DNA from: Methylococcales bacterium | GTDB taxonomy: Bacteria > Pseudomonadota > Gammaproteobacteria > Methylococcales > Methylomonadaceae | Direction of reading: 5' to 3' | NCBI GenBank assembly: GCA_026399015.1 | Contig: JAPLRS010000044.1 | Location: 1 to 64,000, forward strand | Length of the DNA stretch: 64,000 bases | Part shown: in pieces, positions 31,118 to 39,545 of the stretch | How the letters are laid out: the number at the start of each line of letters is the position of its first letter | How positions within the stretch are numbered: the first letter of the stretch is position 1 | Position numbers and translations under genes: made by a program | The notes under the pieces: generated by a model | Databases searched by the model: none | Told to the model about the DNA's origin: nothing | What the model saw: the letters and a program-made list of their open reading frames with translations, nothing else

Positions 31118-31248
31118 TCTTTGATTCCTTATCCTATTTGTCTACTCCATATCCCTTTAGACATTCCATTATAAAATCCATCTTCAGTCAATCTATTGAC
31201 CTTCAGGGAAAGTATTCCCAGTTATCGTTATTGCAACGACCACAATAA

Positions 31249-32988
31249 TTATTTCAACTCAATAGTTGAAGTTGTTGTAGCGCCATTTTTATAAATTTGA
31301 GGAACCAAACCTAAATGAGTTGAAGTACCATTAAAATGCGTTAAACTAACAATTGGTTTTGCAACTGCATCAAAAGGAATGTTTGTTGTATCAACATTAT
31401 CCGTTCTAGATGTTGCAAAAACGCCAGATTGACCATATGGTTGAACTAACGCTGTATTTACATCGTTAGCCACTGCAGAATGACGGAATGCATCACCTAA
31501 CGCTTGTAATAAAGTGGTTTTATCAGTTCCGATAGATGGCTGAATTAAAACTTCACCTTCTGCCCAGTAAGGATAATTACCTGAAGCGACATTCTCAATA
31601 GTACCTGTATAACCATCAATACGAACATAACGCCAGTTTTGTGATGGTGCAACACCCGCAGCAGCACCGTTTCTGTCACCACTGTGTATTGCGAAGCCCC
31701 ACAACTTACCAGTTGCACTATAGTTAAGCGTACTTACGTTAGTACCCGCTTGCCAATCTTTTAATAAATTATCAGTAGCTGATGCTCCACCGGGCGATGT
31801 TACATATGGCTCCGCTGTTGCTTTAGTTAAAGTAGGAGTATCAGTAGCTGGCGGAACACTGTTTGGTGTAAAAGGATAACCCAACAGTTTTGCATAACCT
31901 ACGGCCCCAATTGCAGCACCACTATTACGACGACCCACGCCTACAGTAAATTTAGTTGGCGCTAAAGCCGTAAACCCTAAACCATTAGGTGTAGAACCAA
32001 GTGTTGCAGTATTAGCTGTTGCTACTTGTGCCAAAGAGTACACATTATTACCCGCATTAACTCTATCGACAAACTTAACATTAGCCCAATTTGTTACCTT
32101 ACCAGTTAATAAGTCAGCTAAAAAATTACGACTTAAAGAAGGGATATATTTAGGATCTGTATATTCGCCTAATTTTGTTGTTTCAGCATCTGCTGGCAAA
32201 CTACCTGATCTTGCTTGAGCAATTTGCAAGGCTTTATATAAGTCTAAAGTTACACCCACACCATAAACTAAACCACCTGTAGCGACACGAGTCGCTGCTA
32301 AATTACCAATTTTATAAGTAGTTGGCCATGGTGTTGTAGTTGCATTTGTACTAATTTCTTTTACTGGCGCAGGATAATTTTGAGTATTTGGTTGTAATAA
32401 AGCTTCTGCATCCACACCAATAAATCCTCCATCAGAGGGCACTGAAGTAAAATAACTGGATGCATTCGCCAAAGGTGTAGCAATGCTAACCGCAGTTTTA
32501 TATTTGTTAGCTACATTACCAGTGCCACCACTTGCCGTACCATTTGTAAGCCAATCAGTTGAGGCGCTTAAAAATATATCTAAATGATCTATTGCGATAT
32601 TTCCTGCTAATGGCACTACACCATAACCAGCCGCACCCAATGAACGCTTCTCTAAATATATTTTTGCACCCGCTAGACCTGTTGGTAGAGCTGGGATACC
32701 AGCTGTAGCGTCAGCAGTACTTCTTCCGATAAAGTAATAACCAGCAAATTGCCCACCAATAGTACCCGCTTTATCATCTTCGAATATATCTAAAGTACCG
32801 GGCTCCGCTAATACCTTTAGTACTGCTGATTGATAAGCTTTATCTTGCGCAGCTCCACCAGATGTAAATATTTTAAAATCAGGCGTGCTGTTTCCAGTGG
32901 TCCAAGGTGTAATAGCTTGTGCACTTTGAACACCCGCTAATAAAGATACAGCGACTGCTAAAACTTTTAATTGCTTTGTATGTTTCAT
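31249..32988 (-). CDS. PstS-like secreted protein of unknown function
   Basis: A 579-residue protein with a clear signal peptide (MKHTKQLKVLAVAVSLLAGVQSAQA). The body resembles periplasmic phosphate-binding proteins in places: FKIFTSGGAAQDKAYQSAV near the start, and LADLLTGKVTNWANVKF in the middle, recalling the PstS pattern around its ligand site. It has no PEP-CTERM or lipobox. It follows the PEP-CTERM gene after 58 bases with an AGGA ribosome site and shares its sigma54 promoter. Whether it binds phosphate, or is a surface or secreted protein with that fold, cannot be told here. Confidence 0.6.
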   Translation of the reverse strand: MKHTKQLKVLAVAVSLLAGVQSAQAITPWTTGNSTPDFKIFTSGGAAQDKAYQSAVLKVLAEPGTLDIFEDDKAGTIGGQFAGYYFIGRSTADATAGIPALPTGLAGAKIYLEKRSLGAAGYGVVPLAGNIAIDHLDIFLSASTDWLTNGTASGGTGNVANKYKTAVSIATPLANASSYFTSVPSDGGFIGVDAEALLQPNTQNYPAPVKEISTNATTTPWPTTYKIGNLAATRVATGGLVYGVGVTLDLYKALQIAQARSGSLPADAETTKLGEYTDPKYIPSLSRNFLADLLTGKVTNWANVKFVDRVNAGNNVYSLAQVATANTATLGSTPNGLGFTALAPTKFTVGVGRRNSGAAIGAVGYAKLLGYPFTPNSVPPATDTPTLTKATAEPYVTSPGGASATDNLLKDWQAGTNVSTLNYSATGKLWGFAIHSGDRNGAAAGVAPSQNWRYVRIDGYTGTIENVASGNYPYWAEGEVLIQPSIGTDKTTLLQALGDAFRHSAVANDVNTALVQPYGQSGVFATSRTDNVDTTNIPFDAVAKPIVSLTHFNGTSTHLGLVPQIYKNGATTTSTIELK

Positions 32989-33046
32989 TGTAAAATTCCT
33001 ATGTATTTAATAATAGAAGAAAATCCTTCTTACATTTATTTATAAA

Positions 33047-33898
33047 TTAAGCCAGCAACGCAGTGCGTCTGCGATTTAAACCTAACAAGCCCACTAAACC
33101 AGATAAAAATAACCAAACTACGCCAGGCAATGGAACTGCCGCAACGCTTGCTGAAGTAAATGTCAAAACATTACCCGAACTCAAACTAAATGTTCCTAAT
33201 TTAGTAAATACATTATTACCCGCATCAAGAGTTGGATTTGTTACCCCCCAGAAATCTGCAGAGGCTGCACCAGTAAAATTTTGTCCACCGCCTAAAGTAC
33301 CTAGATCCGAATAGTTAGTATCATAATAAGAAGTACCACTAATTGGAGCAATTGAAGCTACAGCGGCGCCATTAGCTGAATCAGGCGCATTTAAACCATT
33401 AATCCAAGTGGCAACTTTACCCGCAGATGGATCTGCGGCCTGTTGGATAATAGTATAATTAGCCTGAGTTAAAGTAGATGTATTGTGTACAGTAGTTTGC
33501 ACACCCCAATTAGCTGTATCAGTAAATGGAGCTAAAGATCCAGACCTATCCACGTTAGTGCCCGCATCACCATCAACCTGATAACTTCCAGCTACCGACC
33601 ATTTAAAACTTGCTGTATCAGCTGAAAAAGGCGTAAAAGTAGCGCCACCTAAAGATGACAAATCCCAAGTTAAAATCCCATTAGCACCCTGAGTTCCATT
33701 TTGGAAGGACGCATAATTAAGGCCAGCATGACCAACAGCTAAGTCTAATACAAATGTATTTTGATTTACGCTATCACTAATTTGAAATGAAACCGATGAA
33801 GGTGAGCCTAATGTATTTCCATCTACCCATGCCGCAGATGCGCCACCAGCCATTAAAGCCAGTGTCACTGCTGCGACTATTTTTGTAGTTTTTTTCAT
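33047..33898 (-). CDS. PEP-CTERM sorting-domain protein
   Basis: A 283-residue exported protein. It has a signal peptide (MKKTTKIVAAVTLALMAGGASA), a Ser/Thr/Asn-rich body predicted to be mostly beta, and a C-terminal sorting signal with VPLPGVVWLF, a hydrophobic helix and the basic tail LNRRR. In such proteins exosortase removes the helix and the product is released or attached to extracellular polysaccharide. No exosortase gene is in the window. GAGG nine bases upstream supports the start. It is the first gene after the sigma54 promoter at 33956; in other PEP-CTERM bacteria these genes are also sigma54-controlled (PrsK/PrsR). Confidence 0.88.
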   Translation of the reverse strand: MKKTTKIVAAVTLALMAGGASAAWVDGNTLGSPSSVSFQISDSVNQNTFVLDLAVGHAGLNYASFQNGTQGANGILTWDLSSLGGATFTPFSADTASFKWSVAGSYQVDGDAGTNVDRSGSLAPFTDTANWGVQTTVHNTSTLTQANYTIIQQAADPSAGKVATWINGLNAPDSANGAAVASIAPISGTSYYDTNYSDLGTLGGGQNFTGAASADFWGVTNPTLDAGNNVFTKLGTFSLSSGNVLTFTSASVAAVPLPGVVWLFLSGLVGLLGLNRRRTALLA

Positions 33899-33955
33899 AT
33901 TTGTGCCTCAAATAAAATAAAAAAAGATTTATAGTTGTATTGCTATTAAATATAT

Positions 33956-33971
33956 AGCAAACACAATGCCA
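33956..33971 (-). promoter_or_regulatory. Sigma54 promoter for the PEP-CTERM/PstS-like operon
   Basis: The minus strand reads TGGCATTGTGTTTGCT, fitting TGGCAY-N5-TTGCW. Transcription would start near 33945, about 47 bases before the start codon at 33898. An enhancer-like palindrome lies exactly 100 bp upstream. Confidence 0.8.
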
Positions 33972-34055
33972 ACTTTTAAGCATATGTTATTTAAGGTTTT
34001 TTATATTACAAACCAATTGTAACTGCTGATTCACAAACACGATATGCTTGTTAGG

Positions 34056-34071
34056 TGTTGAAATATCAACA
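34056..34071. promoter_or_regulatory. Candidate enhancer (UAS) for the sigma54 activator
   Basis: TGTTGAAATATCAACA is a 16-bp palindrome (arms TGTTGA/TCAACA, form TGT-N10-ACA). It differs from the site at 20356 only at positions 7 and 11. Its 100-bp offset from the sigma54 promoter is identical to that of the other site. The gap 33899-34268 otherwise holds the promoter and a terminator only. Confidence 0.65.
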
Positions 34072-34221
34072 GGTGTAATACAGTTCACACAATTGTCTTA
34101 AAATTTACATAATAAGAAATCACTTTAAATTAATTACCAAGTAATTCGCGTATTTTAATCTCTTTAATTCAGTAGATAAGGAGAGGAGCTTAATGTTGAT
34201 TCTTTAAAAAACCTAGACAAT

Positions 34222-34257
34222 AAAAAACCCTGCCTCACCTTAACAGTGAAACAGGGC
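34222..34257 (-). terminator. Terminator of the encapsulin/cysteine desulfurase operon
   Basis: On the minus strand CCCTG and CAGGG arms, extended by CAC/GTG pairs, are followed by six Ts. It starts 12 bases after the desulfurase stop codon. Confidence 0.75.
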
Positions 34258-34268
34258 TTATTTATGCT

Positions 34269-36320
34269 TTATACAGTGTAACCACTTTTAATGCGTCTTA
34301 CCGTATCCACTAAGAGATCAACCTCTGCATGGGTATTGTAAAAAGCTAAAGAGGGTCTAACCGTCGTTTCCAAGCCAAAGCGACGTAAGATAGGTTGAGC
34401 ACAATGATGGCCTGTACGAACCGCAATACCGACCTTATTCAGTTGTACACCAATCTCTTGGTTGCTGTGTCCGTCTAATACAAACGATAAAACGCTCGTT
34501 TTTTCTGGTGCAGTACCAATCAATCTTAAGCCTGAGATACTTCTTAAAGCACCCATCGCATACACTAATAACTCATGCTCATAACGCGCAATATTATCGA
34601 TACCGACTTTAGATACATACTCTAAGGCGGCACCTAAACCGACCGCATCAGCAATATTACCGGTACCCGCCTCAAAACGTGCTGGCGCAGGTTGATAAAC
34701 AATCTTTTCGAAGGTGACATCTTCGATCATATTGCCACCACCTTGCCAAGGTTGCGTAGACTCTAGTAAATCTGCTTTGCCATATAAGGCACCAATACCG
34801 GTAGGGCCAAATATTTTGTGACCCGAGAATACAAACCAATCACAATCTAAAGCTTGTACATCTGCACGTAAATGCGAAACTGATTGCGCACCGTCTAATA
34901 AGACCCGTGCACCCACGCGATGTGCCATTTCGATCATTTCTTTTGCAGGAGTCACGGTACCTAGGGCATTAGACACTTGTGTAAAAGACACCAATTTAGT
35001 TTTAGACGACAGTAGTTTTTGATACTCATCTAATAACACTTGGCCATGATCATCCACGGGCGCCACTTTTAATACCGCACCTCTTGCATCACACAATTGT
35101 TTCCAAGGCACGATATTAGCGTGATGCTCTAGCCAGGTAATGACTATCTCATCCCCTTCTCTAATATTTTGATAACCCCAACTTTTCGCGACTAAGTTAA
35201 TCGCTTCCGTGGTGCCTCTAGCAAATACAATTTCTGAAGGTGATGACGCATTCACAAACTTAGCCACAATATCACGCGCATTTTCGTAAGCATCCGTTGA
35301 TCTTGCGGCTAACTCATGCGCCGCACGGTGAATATTAGAGTTCTCGTGTTCATAAAAATACGAGATTCTATCAATCACCGATTGTGGCTTTTGAGTGGTA
35401 GCGGCATTATCAAACCACACTAAAGGGTGTCCGTTGACACGCTCTTTAAGAATGGGGAAGTCACGACGAATCGCATGCACATCAAACGCAGGATGCGCAG
35501 AACTGATAGGCGCCGTTTGAGGGTTATATTCGCCTGTTTTTAATTCATCAAGAAAATAAAACGTGGGTTTTTCCTCAAGCGTTACTGGCGCTTTTTCTGT
35601 GACAGCAAACAGGTCTTTGATTTGAGCTTCACCGGGTAAACCATAAGCTTCAGGTGTTAATCCGGCAATTAAGGCGGGATTAAATCCATTCAAATCTGTC
35701 GGTATTGCACTAGGTGACGTAAAAGACGGCTGCTCAATTTTTTTATCGGCAAACAGTTTTTGCAACTCCGTTTCAAAAGATTGAGGTGGGCTGTTTAACT
35801 TAGACGCTTCTGATAATTCAGCAGGTACAACCGGATTATGGGTATCAACACCAGGAGGCGCACTAGGATGGCTACCGGCCGGTCTACGTGACACTAATAA
35901 TTGTTGTAACTGTGCTTCATCAGGTAAGCCAAAGTCACTGGGCAAAATACCTGACAACGTTGATTTATCAAAGTTTGCCAGACTGTGTTCAGTAGACGGC
36001 GCCCCGCCTAAAACAGGGCTGGTATCTAGCGCATGAGGCACATCTTTATATGAATTTTCTGGCTTAGCAAAAAACTTTTGCAACTCCACATCACCCGGCA
36101 AATCAAACGATTGTTGCCCTAATTGAGTAGGCAAACTTGATTGATTAAATCCTGGCAAAGGTGAACTTACCGTGCTGGGTATCTCATTCGGTAATTCTGC
36201 CTTAGCAAGACCTAAACGAGAGCCGTCACAAGGCAACGCCGTAAACAACTCATTTGCCATTTTTGTTAACTGCCCAATATCTGGCAGAGAAGTAGGGGGC
36301 TCAAAGTTACTTGTAGTCAT
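34269..36320 (-). CDS. Cysteine desulfurase, family 2A encapsulin cargo
   Basis: A SufS-type PLP enzyme that removes sulfur from cysteine as a persulfide or sulfane sulfur. The catalytic domain starts near residue 278, with PLP lysine in VFSGHKIFGP and active-site cysteine in RTGHHCAQP. The first ~275 residues are a low-complexity, Pro/Ser-rich extension with a recurring short helical motif: LPGDVELQKFF (~74), LPDEAQLQQLL (~132), SFETELQKLF (~181), LPGEAQIKDLF (~228), plus LPDIGQLTKMANELF (~12). Such extensions load the enzyme into family 2A shells. I chose the ATG at 36320, overlapping the shell gene by 14 bases; a frame-open start at 36365 would add 15 residues. Confidence 0.95.
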   Translation of the reverse strand: MTTSNFEPPTSLPDIGQLTKMANELFTALPCDGSRLGLAKAELPNEIPSTVSSPLPGFNQSSLPTQLGQQSFDLPGDVELQKFFAKPENSYKDVPHALDTSPVLGGAPSTEHSLANFDKSTLSGILPSDFGLPDEAQLQQLLVSRRPAGSHPSAPPGVDTHNPVVPAELSEASKLNSPPQSFETELQKLFADKKIEQPSFTSPSAIPTDLNGFNPALIAGLTPEAYGLPGEAQIKDLFAVTEKAPVTLEEKPTFYFLDELKTGEYNPQTAPISSAHPAFDVHAIRRDFPILKERVNGHPLVWFDNAATTQKPQSVIDRISYFYEHENSNIHRAAHELAARSTDAYENARDIVAKFVNASSPSEIVFARGTTEAINLVAKSWGYQNIREGDEIVITWLEHHANIVPWKQLCDARGAVLKVAPVDDHGQVLLDEYQKLLSSKTKLVSFTQVSNALGTVTPAKEMIEMAHRVGARVLLDGAQSVSHLRADVQALDCDWFVFSGHKIFGPTGIGALYGKADLLESTQPWQGGGNMIEDVTFEKIVYQPAPARFEAGTGNIADAVGLGAALEYVSKVGIDNIARYEHELLVYAMGALRSISGLRLIGTAPEKTSVLSFVLDGHSNQEIGVQLNKVGIAVRTGHHCAQPILRRFGLETTVRPSLAFYNTHAEVDLLVDTVRRIKSGYTV

Positions 36321-37224
36321 GATATCTGCCCACTTCGACATTCTCGAGCACACCGAGTGCATCATCTGTCAATACTGCGATAGAGCAATATAGTGAGATT
36401 AAATAAGAGGCAATCGCTTTATGATTGATACCCATAAAACGCACAGAAAGTCCCATGCTTAATTCACCCGTCAAGTTAGGTTGATATAGACCAACAACAC
36501 CTTGACGGCTTTCGCCTGTACGTAATAATAAGATGCTACTTTTACCATTAACCACCTTTACTTTATCAGATGGAATAATCGGTAAACCGCGCCATGTTAA
36601 GAATTGTGAGCCAAACAAAGTCACGATAGCAGGTGGTACGCCACGACGAGTACATTCACGACCAAAAGCCGCAATAGTTTGCGGATGAGCTAAGAAAAAT
36701 GCAGGCTCTTTCCATACGCGTGAAATTAATTCATCCATATCATCAGGTGTTGGTGCACCGTTACGTGGTTGAATTCTAAAACCGGGCGCTACATTATTTA
36801 ACAAACCGTATTCAGCATTGTTAATTAATTCACTTTCTTGACGCTCTTTAATCGTTTCAATCGTTAAACGTAATTGTTCGTGGATTTGGTTATGTGGGCT
36901 GCTGTATAAATCAGAGATACGTGTATGTACGTCTAATACTGTATTAACGGCGTTTAACCGGTATTCACGGCCCCATTCTTCGTAGTCTACGAAAGTTTGA
37001 GGTAATTCTTTTTCATCAAGACTTGAACAATCGACTAAAAGTCCTGATTCATTTTTCACTTTATTAACACGGTAAATACCGGCTTCAAGTGGTTTCCATT
37101 GTAATAAATGCACTAACCATCGTGGCGTGATGGTTGATAACATTGGGACGGTTTTGGTGGCATTAGCTAAGGTACGCGCGGCTACATCACCTAATGCGGT
37201 ATTGCCTTCATGGATATCTGACAT
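36307..37224 (-). CDS. Family 2A encapsulin shell protein (SrpI-like)
   Basis: An HK97-fold protein that self-assembles into a protein nanocompartment. The 305 residues match the length and motifs of the SrpI class: an N-terminal arm (TAARTLA-like VAARTLANATKT, then MLSTITPRWLVHLLQWKPLEAGIYRVNKV), the E-loop/P-domain region around QESELINNAEYGLLNNVAPGFRIQPRNGAPTPDD, and FLAHPQTIAAFGRECTRRGVPPAIV. The overlapping next gene is the desulfurase cargo, the known partner of this family. Known members hold the desulfurase and are linked to sulfur storage; I infer the same role here. AGGA seven bases upstream supports the start. Confidence 0.94.
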   Translation of the reverse strand: MSDIHEGNTALGDVAARTLANATKTVPMLSTITPRWLVHLLQWKPLEAGIYRVNKVKNESGLLVDCSSLDEKELPQTFVDYEEWGREYRLNAVNTVLDVHTRISDLYSSPHNQIHEQLRLTIETIKERQESELINNAEYGLLNNVAPGFRIQPRNGAPTPDDMDELISRVWKEPAFFLAHPQTIAAFGRECTRRGVPPAIVTLFGSQFLTWRGLPIIPSDKVKVVNGKSSILLLRTGESRQGVVGLYQPNLTGELSMGLSVRFMGINHKAIASYLISLYCSIAVLTDDALGVLENVEVGRYHDYK

Positions 37225-37266
37225 CGTTAGTTCCTATATTTATTATAATTTATGAGTTGGTTTTTA

Positions 37267-37335
37267 TTCCAATCTCCAGCTTGGAATTGTGCTTTGGAAG
37301 ATAAAACCTTCCGATAGTTGGAACCTGGAGCTTCC
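37267..37335. repeat. Imperfect palindromic element between serine acetyltransferase and encapsulin genes
   Basis: Nested complementary arms CTCCAG (37274-37279)/CTGGAG (37325-37330), GGAAG (37296-37300)/CTTCC (37308-37312) and TTCCAA/TTGGAA make a hairpin-prone 69-base unit in a 143-base gap. The composition (GGAAGCTCCAG-type arms) is that of REP-like dispersed elements. I found no second copy in this window. In the transcript it could stabilise or uncouple the two halves of the operon. Confidence 0.5.
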
Positions 37336-37367
37336 ATTAATACATTGACACACTAAAACACTAAACT

Positions 37368-38306
37368 TTAGATCCCCGCACCTTCATGAAACAACTCGCT
37401 TCTTACATGTGCTTGGGTGATATTACTATTGGGCGAAACACTGTGTGTTAACCAAACATTACCCCCGACTGTAGTTCCTTTACCTATAGTAATGCGCCCT
37501 AAAATAGTTGCGCCTGCATAAATGACAACATCATCTTCAACGATAGGGTGTCTGGCATTACCTTTTACCAACATGCCATTACCGTCTTTTTCAAAACGTT
37601 TAGCGCCTAAAGTTACGGCTTGATATATTCGCACGCGTTTACCAATAATCGCCGTTTCACCAATTACCACACCAGTACCGTGATCAATAAAAAAGCTTTC
37701 GTCAATCTGCGCGCCCGGATGAATATCAATGCCAGTTGCAGAATGGGCGATCTCAGAAATAATACGCGCTACTAAAGGTGCACCTAACTGATATAACACA
37801 TGTGCCAAACGATGATGAATAATGGCCGTTATACCTGGATAACAAACCAACACCTCATCTGGACTTCGTGCTGCAGGGTCGCCTTCAAAGGCGGCTTGAA
37901 TATCAGTATCAAGCAGTTTTCTTATAGTCGGTAACTGGACTGCAAATTGGCGGGCAATATTAATGGCTTGTTCGTGATCACCATCATCCACGCCTTGCAA
38001 GCCTGCTATAAACTGCAACTCACGACTTATTTGCTTATACAACTTACGCAATAAATTTTCTAAAGTATGCCCAACAAAGTAATCAATACCTTCATCATTT
38101 AGATCAGGCAAGCCCAAACGGTTTGGAAATAACACGCCACCTAAACCATCTAATATCAATTGTAATTCTCTACGAGAAGGTAATTTTGGCGGCCTGTTTA
38201 GTAAACTTCTGGTTTCTAATGAATGCAACCTTAAATCACGCAATTCCCCAACGATGTTATCAATGCCCCAGTCGTAAAAACCGTTTTCAGGGTAATAAAA
38301 ACTCAT
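37368..38306 (-). CDS. epsC: Serine O-acetyltransferase (CysE/EpsC)
   Basis: Acetylates serine with acetyl-CoA to O-acetylserine, the carbon precursor of cysteine. The 312 residues have an N-terminal helical domain and a C-terminal left-handed beta-helix of hexapeptide repeats ([31 protein letters not shown]) with the catalytic His/Asp pair. The protein ends in isoleucine (FHEGAGI); in known cysteine synthase complexes the terminal Ile enters the CysK active site. The start overlaps the cysK stop as ATGA, so the two are translationally coupled. The EpsC-type extended N-terminus makes it longer than E. coli CysE (273). Confidence 0.93.
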   Translation of the reverse strand: MSFYYPENGFYDWGIDNIVGELRDLRLHSLETRSLLNRPPKLPSRRELQLILDGLGGVLFPNRLGLPDLNDEGIDYFVGHTLENLLRKLYKQISRELQFIAGLQGVDDGDHEQAINIARQFAVQLPTIRKLLDTDIQAAFEGDPAARSPDEVLVCYPGITAIIHHRLAHVLYQLGAPLVARIISEIAHSATGIDIHPGAQIDESFFIDHGTGVVIGETAIIGKRVRIYQAVTLGAKRFEKDGNGMLVKGNARHPIVEDDVVIYAGATILGRITIGKGTTVGGNVWLTHSVSPNSNITQAHVRSELFHEGAGI

Positions 38307-39280
38307 GCAGCAAATCCACTCGCGTCAAATATTCCTTCAAATAAAGGCGAGCTTAAATAACGCTCTCCAGAATCGGGCAGTATTACTACGATAGTTTTAC
38401 CCACATTCTCAGGGCGTTTAGCCACTCTACTCGCAGCAGCAACTGCCGCACCGCATGAAATACCAGCTAAGATACCTTCGTCTTTAGCCAATCTACGCGC
38501 ATAAGCAATCGCTTCTTCATTACTCACTTGCTGAACTTCATCGATTAAGGAGAGATCAAGATTCCCTGGAATAAAGCCCGCACCAATACCTTGAATCTTA
38601 TGAGGGCCTGGCTGTAAAGGCTCACCCGCACGATATTGACTAATAACCGGACTAGCTGATGGCTCAACAGCAACAGAAGTGATGGCTTTACCTCTGGTTT
38701 CTTTAATATATCTTGATACACCCGTAATGGTGCCTCCTGTTCCTACACCAGAGACTAAGATATCAATTTCTCCATCTGTATCGTCCCAAATTTCAGGACC
38801 CGTCGTTGCTTCATGAATAGCAGGGTTCGCAGGATTTTTAAACTGCTGTAGTAACACGTAACGGTCTGGATCCGATGCAGCAATTTCTTCAGCTTTTGCG
38901 ATAGCCCCACTCATGCCTTTTGCGCCTTCGGTTAAAACCAATTTTGCACCATAAGCAATCAACAATTTGCGGCGTTCAAGACTCATGGTCTCCGGCATAG
39001 TTAAGGTTAGAGGTATACCTTTTGCGGCCGCAACAAACGCTAAAGCAATCCCGGTATTTCCACTAGTTGGTTCAACTAATTCTTTACCCAGCCCAAGCAA
39101 ACCGCGTTTTTCAGCATCCCAAATCAAGGCTGCACCAATACGGCATTTAACCGAATACGCCGGATTACGACCTTCGATTTTAGCTAATACAGTAGCACCT
39201 GCACCGTCCGTAATGCGATTAAGACGAACTAAAGGTGTGTTACCTATAGAGTGTGAATTATCTGTGTACCAATTTGCCAT
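38303..39280 (-). CDS. cysK: Cysteine synthase (O-acetylserine sulfhydrylase)
   Basis: PLP enzyme that makes cysteine from O-acetylserine and sulfide. In 325 residues: the PLP lysine in [11 protein letters not shown] (about residue 45), the substrate loop [11 protein letters not shown], the phosphate-binding GTGGTITG and C-terminal [10 protein letters not shown]. It is the first gene of cysK-epsC-encapsulin-desulfurase. A sigma70-like promoter and a terminator hairpin lie within 150 bases upstream, so expression may be attenuated. CysK rather than CysM is favoured by length and the neighbouring serine acetyltransferase. Confidence 0.95.
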   Translation of the reverse strand: MANWYTDNSHSIGNTPLVRLNRITDGAGATVLAKIEGRNPAYSVKCRIGAALIWDAEKRGLLGLGKELVEPTSGNTGIALAFVAAAKGIPLTLTMPETMSLERRKLLIAYGAKLVLTEGAKGMSGAIAKAEEIAASDPDRYVLLQQFKNPANPAIHEATTGPEIWDDTDGEIDILVSGVGTGGTITGVSRYIKETRGKAITSVAVEPSASPVISQYRAGEPLQPGPHKIQGIGAGFIPGNLDLSLIDEVQQVSNEEAIAYARRLAKDEGILAGISCGAAVAAASRVAKRPENVGKTIVVILPDSGERYLSSPLFEGIFDASGFAA

Positions 39281-39331
39281 AATAAATTACCTGTGGGTTG
39301 TGCTAAGTTGATCGGTGGCGAAATTTTGGCC

Positions 39332-39369
39332 AAAAAAAAGCCAGCGGCCCTGATGGACTCGCTGGCTTC
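39332..39369 (-). terminator. Leader terminator (attenuator or small-RNA end) upstream of cysK
   Basis: On the minus strand AAGCCAGCG and CGCTGGCTT form a 9-bp stem with a 13-base loop, followed by eight Ts in total. It lies about 50 bases before the cysK start and after a good promoter, so it can end a ~64-base transcript. An alternative pairing of GGAC (39378-39375) with GTCC (39358-39355) would break the 5' arm of the terminator. Confidence 0.7.
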
Positions 39370-39401
39370 CGGTGGTCCGGTCAGCTTGCATAATTAAGTT
39401 T

Positions 39402-39430
39402 AAAATACTCTACACGTTATTTTTTGTCAA
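39402..39430 (-). promoter_or_regulatory. Sigma70-type promoter for the cysK leader
   Basis: Minus strand: TTGACA (39430-39425), 17-base spacer, TATTTT (39407-39402). Transcription would start near 39395, just upstream of the hairpin terminator. An ATG at 39391 opens a 34-codon frame that ends six bases before cysK, but no ribosome site precedes it. Confidence 0.65.
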
Positions 39431-39545
39431 ACGTGAGGCAAGATAAAATAGTAAGTTAATGAATTTATCTTGCTTTGAGCAGAATAATGTAATCGGAATG
39501 GTTTAAAAAATGATATTTTTAGGCTCATATATCTTATATATCGAT

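Noticed and set aside
36321-36365. Fifteen extra N-terminal residues for the cysteine desulfurase.
   Set aside because: The start at 36320 gives a usual short overlap with the shell gene and begins the conserved extension directly; the longer form adds unrelated residues.
39287-39391. The 34-codon leader frame before cysK as a real leader peptide.
   Set aside because: It has no Shine-Dalgarno, no cysteine or serine codon run as in classical attenuators, and its centre is the terminator; kept only as part of the leader finding.
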